From assembly GCF_002025705.1 (NCBI RefSeq), contig NZ_CP018846.1, positions 4,269,501 through 4,333,500 of the forward strand: DNA of 64,000 bases, given 5' to 3'. The notes beneath the pieces are model-generated. The model worked only from the letters and a program-made list of their open reading frames with translations. It searched no databases and was not told the DNA's origin. The position numbers and the translations under genes are program-made. This document shows, one piece after another, positions 62,389 to 64,000 of this stretch (position 1 is the first letter of the stretch; each line of letters starts with the position of its first letter). The stretch comes from Pseudomonas putida (GTDB taxonomy: Bacteria > Pseudomonadota > Gammaproteobacteria > Pseudomonadales > Pseudomonadaceae).

Positions 62389-62982
62389 ATGAGCGCCACC
62401 CCACGCATTGCCGATTACGCCATCAACGAGCAGTTCATCAACCGCTGGTCGCCGCGCGCCTTCACCGCCGAACCGATCAGCGAAGAGACCCTGCTGAGCT
62501 TCCTCGAAGCGGCACGCTGGGCGCCATCGGCCTACAACTCGCAGCCTTGGCGCTTCCTTTATGCACGCCGCGACACGCCGAGCTGGGAACGCTACCTGAA
62601 CCTGCTGGTGCCGTTCAACCGCAGCTGGGCGCAGCAGGCCTCGGCACTGGTGCTGATCATTTCCAAGACCACCTTCGCGGCACCTGGTGCCACGGAAGAA
62701 AAGCCGGCGCTGTGGCACACCTTCGACACCGGCTCCGCCTGGGGCCACCTGGCACTGCAGGCCAGCATCAGCGGCTGGCACACCCACGGCATGGCCGGGT
62801 TCGACCAGGCACTGGCGCGCCAGGAGCTGAAGATTCCAGAAGGTTATGAACTGCATGCCATGGTGGCGATCGGCAAGCTGGGCGACAAGGCCAGCCTGGA
62901 CGAAGCGCTGCAGGCACGTGAAGTGCCGAGCCCGCGCCGGCCGCTGAGCGAATTGGCGGCTGAGGGTGATTTCAGCCTGTAA
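62389..62982 (+). CDS. Nitroreductase-family flavoprotein
   Basis: A 197-residue FMN enzyme. The motif RWSPRAFTAEPISEETLLSFLEAARWAPSAYNSQPWRFL is the classic FMN-binding start of this family, and DTGSAWGHLALQASISGWHTHGM is the second contact. It should reduce quinones, nitro groups or similar compounds with NAD(P)H; the natural substrate is unknown. An AGGAG site precedes the ATG. It is convergent with the dehydrogenase gene across a repeat pair. Confidence 0.88.
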   Translation: MSATPRIADYAINEQFINRWSPRAFTAEPISEETLLSFLEAARWAPSAYNSQPWRFLYARRDTPSWERYLNLLVPFNRSWAQQASALVLIISKTTFAAPGATEEKPALWHTFDTGSAWGHLALQASISGWHTHGMAGFDQALARQELKIPEGYELHAMVAIGKLGDKASLDEALQAREVPSPRRPLSELAAEGDFSL

Positions 62983-62999
62983 GGCTTGTGTTGGCTGTG

Positions 63000-63076
63000 C
63001 CGGCCTCTCGCGGATGAATCCGCTCCTACAAAAAACGTATGCCCCTGTAGGAGCGGATTCATCCGCGAGAAGCCGG
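63000..63076. repeat. Inverted repeat pair (GGATGAATCCGCTCCTAC family), convergent junction
   Basis: CCGGCCTCTCGCGGATGAAT and its near complement ending CGCGAGAAGCCGG face each other across about 18 bases. The ends resemble the GGCCTCTTCGCGGG family while the core is of the GGATGAATCC type, so it is intermediate between two families. Confidence 0.82.
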
Positions 63077-63091
63077 TACAGGCATCAACAA

Positions 63092-64000
63092 TCAGTAGCC
63101 CCGGGCGAAATCGACTTCCCCGCGCAACCCCTGCCCCTCTGCATACGCCCGCACATTCTCGGCAAACAACCGCACCATCGCCGCCGGTGAGGTCGGCGCC
63201 GAGCTGTGCCCGGTCAGCAACAACCCCCAGGCGGTCCAGAACGGATGCCGTTGTGGCAGCGGTTCCTGCCGGCACACGTCGATCACCGCTCCGGCCAGGT
63301 GCCCTTCCTTCAACGCCTCGACCAGGTCGGCATCGACCACCGCCGCGCCGCGTCCGGCGTTGATGAACAACGCCGTGGGCTGGAAGCACTTAAACAGCGC
63401 CGCGTCATACAGGTCATGGGTTGCCGGCGTGTCCGGCAGCAGGTTGAGCACGTAGTCCACCTGCCCGACCATGCGCGGCAAATCCGCAAGCCCCGCAACC
63501 TCGACGAACGGCGCCTGCTCGCGGGCACTGCTGGCGATGCCGTAGAGGGTCACCCCAAACGGCACGAGGAACTCAGCCACGCGCTGGCCGATATCGCCAG
63601 TGCCGACGATCAGCACCTTGCGCCCCTCCAGGGTGCGCCCCGGGCGGTCATCCCAGCGTCGCTCGACCTGGCTGACCAGGCGCGACAGCACTTCGCGCTC
63701 GTGGCCAAGCATGTAGGTGAGCATGTACTCGGCCATCACCTGGCCGAAGATGCCCACGGCGCGGGTCAGGCGGTAATCACGCGGCAGGCCCTCGGCCAGC
63801 AACGGCGTGATGCCGGCCCAGGTCGATTGCATCCATGCCGGCTTGTGGCCCTGGCGCAGCAGGCTCGCCAGCAAATCCGGCTGGCCCAGCCAGACCGGGC
63901 ACTGCGGCGCCTGGCGGGCCAGTTCGGCGGAGTCGTCGCTGGTCAGGATTTCCACTTCAGGCAGGGCTTGGCGCAACAACTCGGCGTATCGAGCATGATC
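63092..64000 (-). CDS. D-2-hydroxyacid dehydrogenase (GhrA-like), 5' end outside the window
   Basis: 302 residues are visible; the frame is open to the last base, so the start lies beyond. It is an NAD(P)-dependent dehydrogenase: the Rossmann loop is VLIVGTGDIGQRVAEFL, the catalytic Arg is in FINAGRGAAVVD, and His in PLPQRHPFW. These enzymes reduce glyoxylate, hydroxypyruvate or other 2-keto acids. The GTGDIGQ form and the length fit the GhrA-type group more than PdxB or SerA. The gene points toward the nitroreductase gene. Confidence 0.88.
   Translation of the reverse strand, partial: DHARYAELLRQALPEVEILTSDDSAELARQAPQCPVWLGQPDLLASLLRQGHKPAWMQSTWAGITPLLAEGLPRDYRLTRAVGIFGQVMAEYMLTYMLGHEREVLSRLVSQVERRWDDRPGRTLEGRKVLIVGTGDIGQRVAEFLVPFGVTLYGIASSAREQAPFVEVAGLADLPRMVGQVDYVLNLLPDTPATHDLYDAALFKCFQPTALFINAGRGAAVVDADLVEALKEGHLAGAVIDVCRQEPLPQRHPFWTAWGLLLTGHSSAPTSPAAMVRLFAENVRAYAEGQGLRGEVDFARGY

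Noticed and set aside
60468..62849. A 790-codon open frame on the plus strand from 60.5 to 62.8 kb
   Set aside because: It starts in a REP pair, runs opposite the M1/M61-like and YcgN genes, then overlaps the nitroreductase gene in another frame. All three have better support.

Overview
The window is a stretch of high-GC gammaproteobacterial chromosome that reads as Pseudomonas, most likely the P. putida group. The reasons are the gene order (hrpA, a glutamine synthetase/FAD oxidoreductase pair, fadD1-fadD2, an alpha/beta hydrolase, a MaoC hydratase and a four-gene ECF sigma cluster), Pseudomonas-only families (OprD-unlike putative porin, DUF2790, DUF6279), and many intergenic pairs of the P. 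putida-type REP sequence with a GCGGG..CCCGC core. No rRNA, tRNA, CRISPR array, prophage, insertion sequence or plasmid gene was found; this is a core-type region.

Layout. 1-4.6 kb: the end of an ABC exporter, a COG3146-type acyltransferase, an outer-membrane porin and a FabH-like ketosynthase. 4.8-8.7 kb: the HrpA helicase. 9.2-12 kb: a gamma-glutamyl-polyamine type pair (PuuA-like, PuuB-like). 12-17.5 kb: fatty-acid handling (two long-chain acyl-CoA ligases, a hydrolase, an R-specific enoyl-CoA hydratase). 17.5-20.2 kb: an ECF42-type sigma factor with SRPBCC, YCII/DGPF and SnoaL-like partners behind a promoter that looks self-recognised. 20.5-24.6 kb: a LysE exporter, hicAB, a PLP dehydratase with a divergent MocR regulator, and a DUF2790 protein. 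24.9-31.2 kb: GNAT, peptide deformylase, YihY, CsbD, a secreted beta-helix protein, CvfB and a lipoprotein. 31.3-38 kb: AceK, two EamA transporters, LpxO and CysK. 38-41.5 kb: a DUF748 protein and a MoxR/VWA pair. 41.6-46.3 kb: the 5-oxoprolinase operon pxpABC behind a frameshifted MFS gene, with a divergent LysR regulator. 46.6-52 kb: small envelope and housekeeping genes, oligopeptidase B, an HNH protein and a SPOUT methyltransferase. 52.2-58.3 kb: a five-gene, single-strand catabolic operon (GntR regulator, FAD oxidoreductase, MFS, DapA-like lyase, aldehyde dehydrogenase) whose substrate I cannot name. 58.8-64 kb: a decayed amino-acid permease, a DUF2892 protein, an M1/M61-like protein lacking its zinc motif, YcgN, a nitroreductase and a truncated D-2-hydroxyacid dehydrogenase.

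The strongest non-genic signal is a network of about twenty inverted repeat pairs of three families, nearly one per gene junction and mostly between convergent genes. Two of them (near 46.4 and 58.6 kb) are longer, about 210 bp, and are recognisably the same element in opposite orientations, including the non-palindromic centre. Other signals worth testing are an ECF42 promoter, a MocR tandem operator, a hicAB operator and two disrupted transporter genes. I did not find a clearly new multi-gene system; the best candidates for something undescribed are the dispersed 210-bp element and the unassigned catabolic operon.
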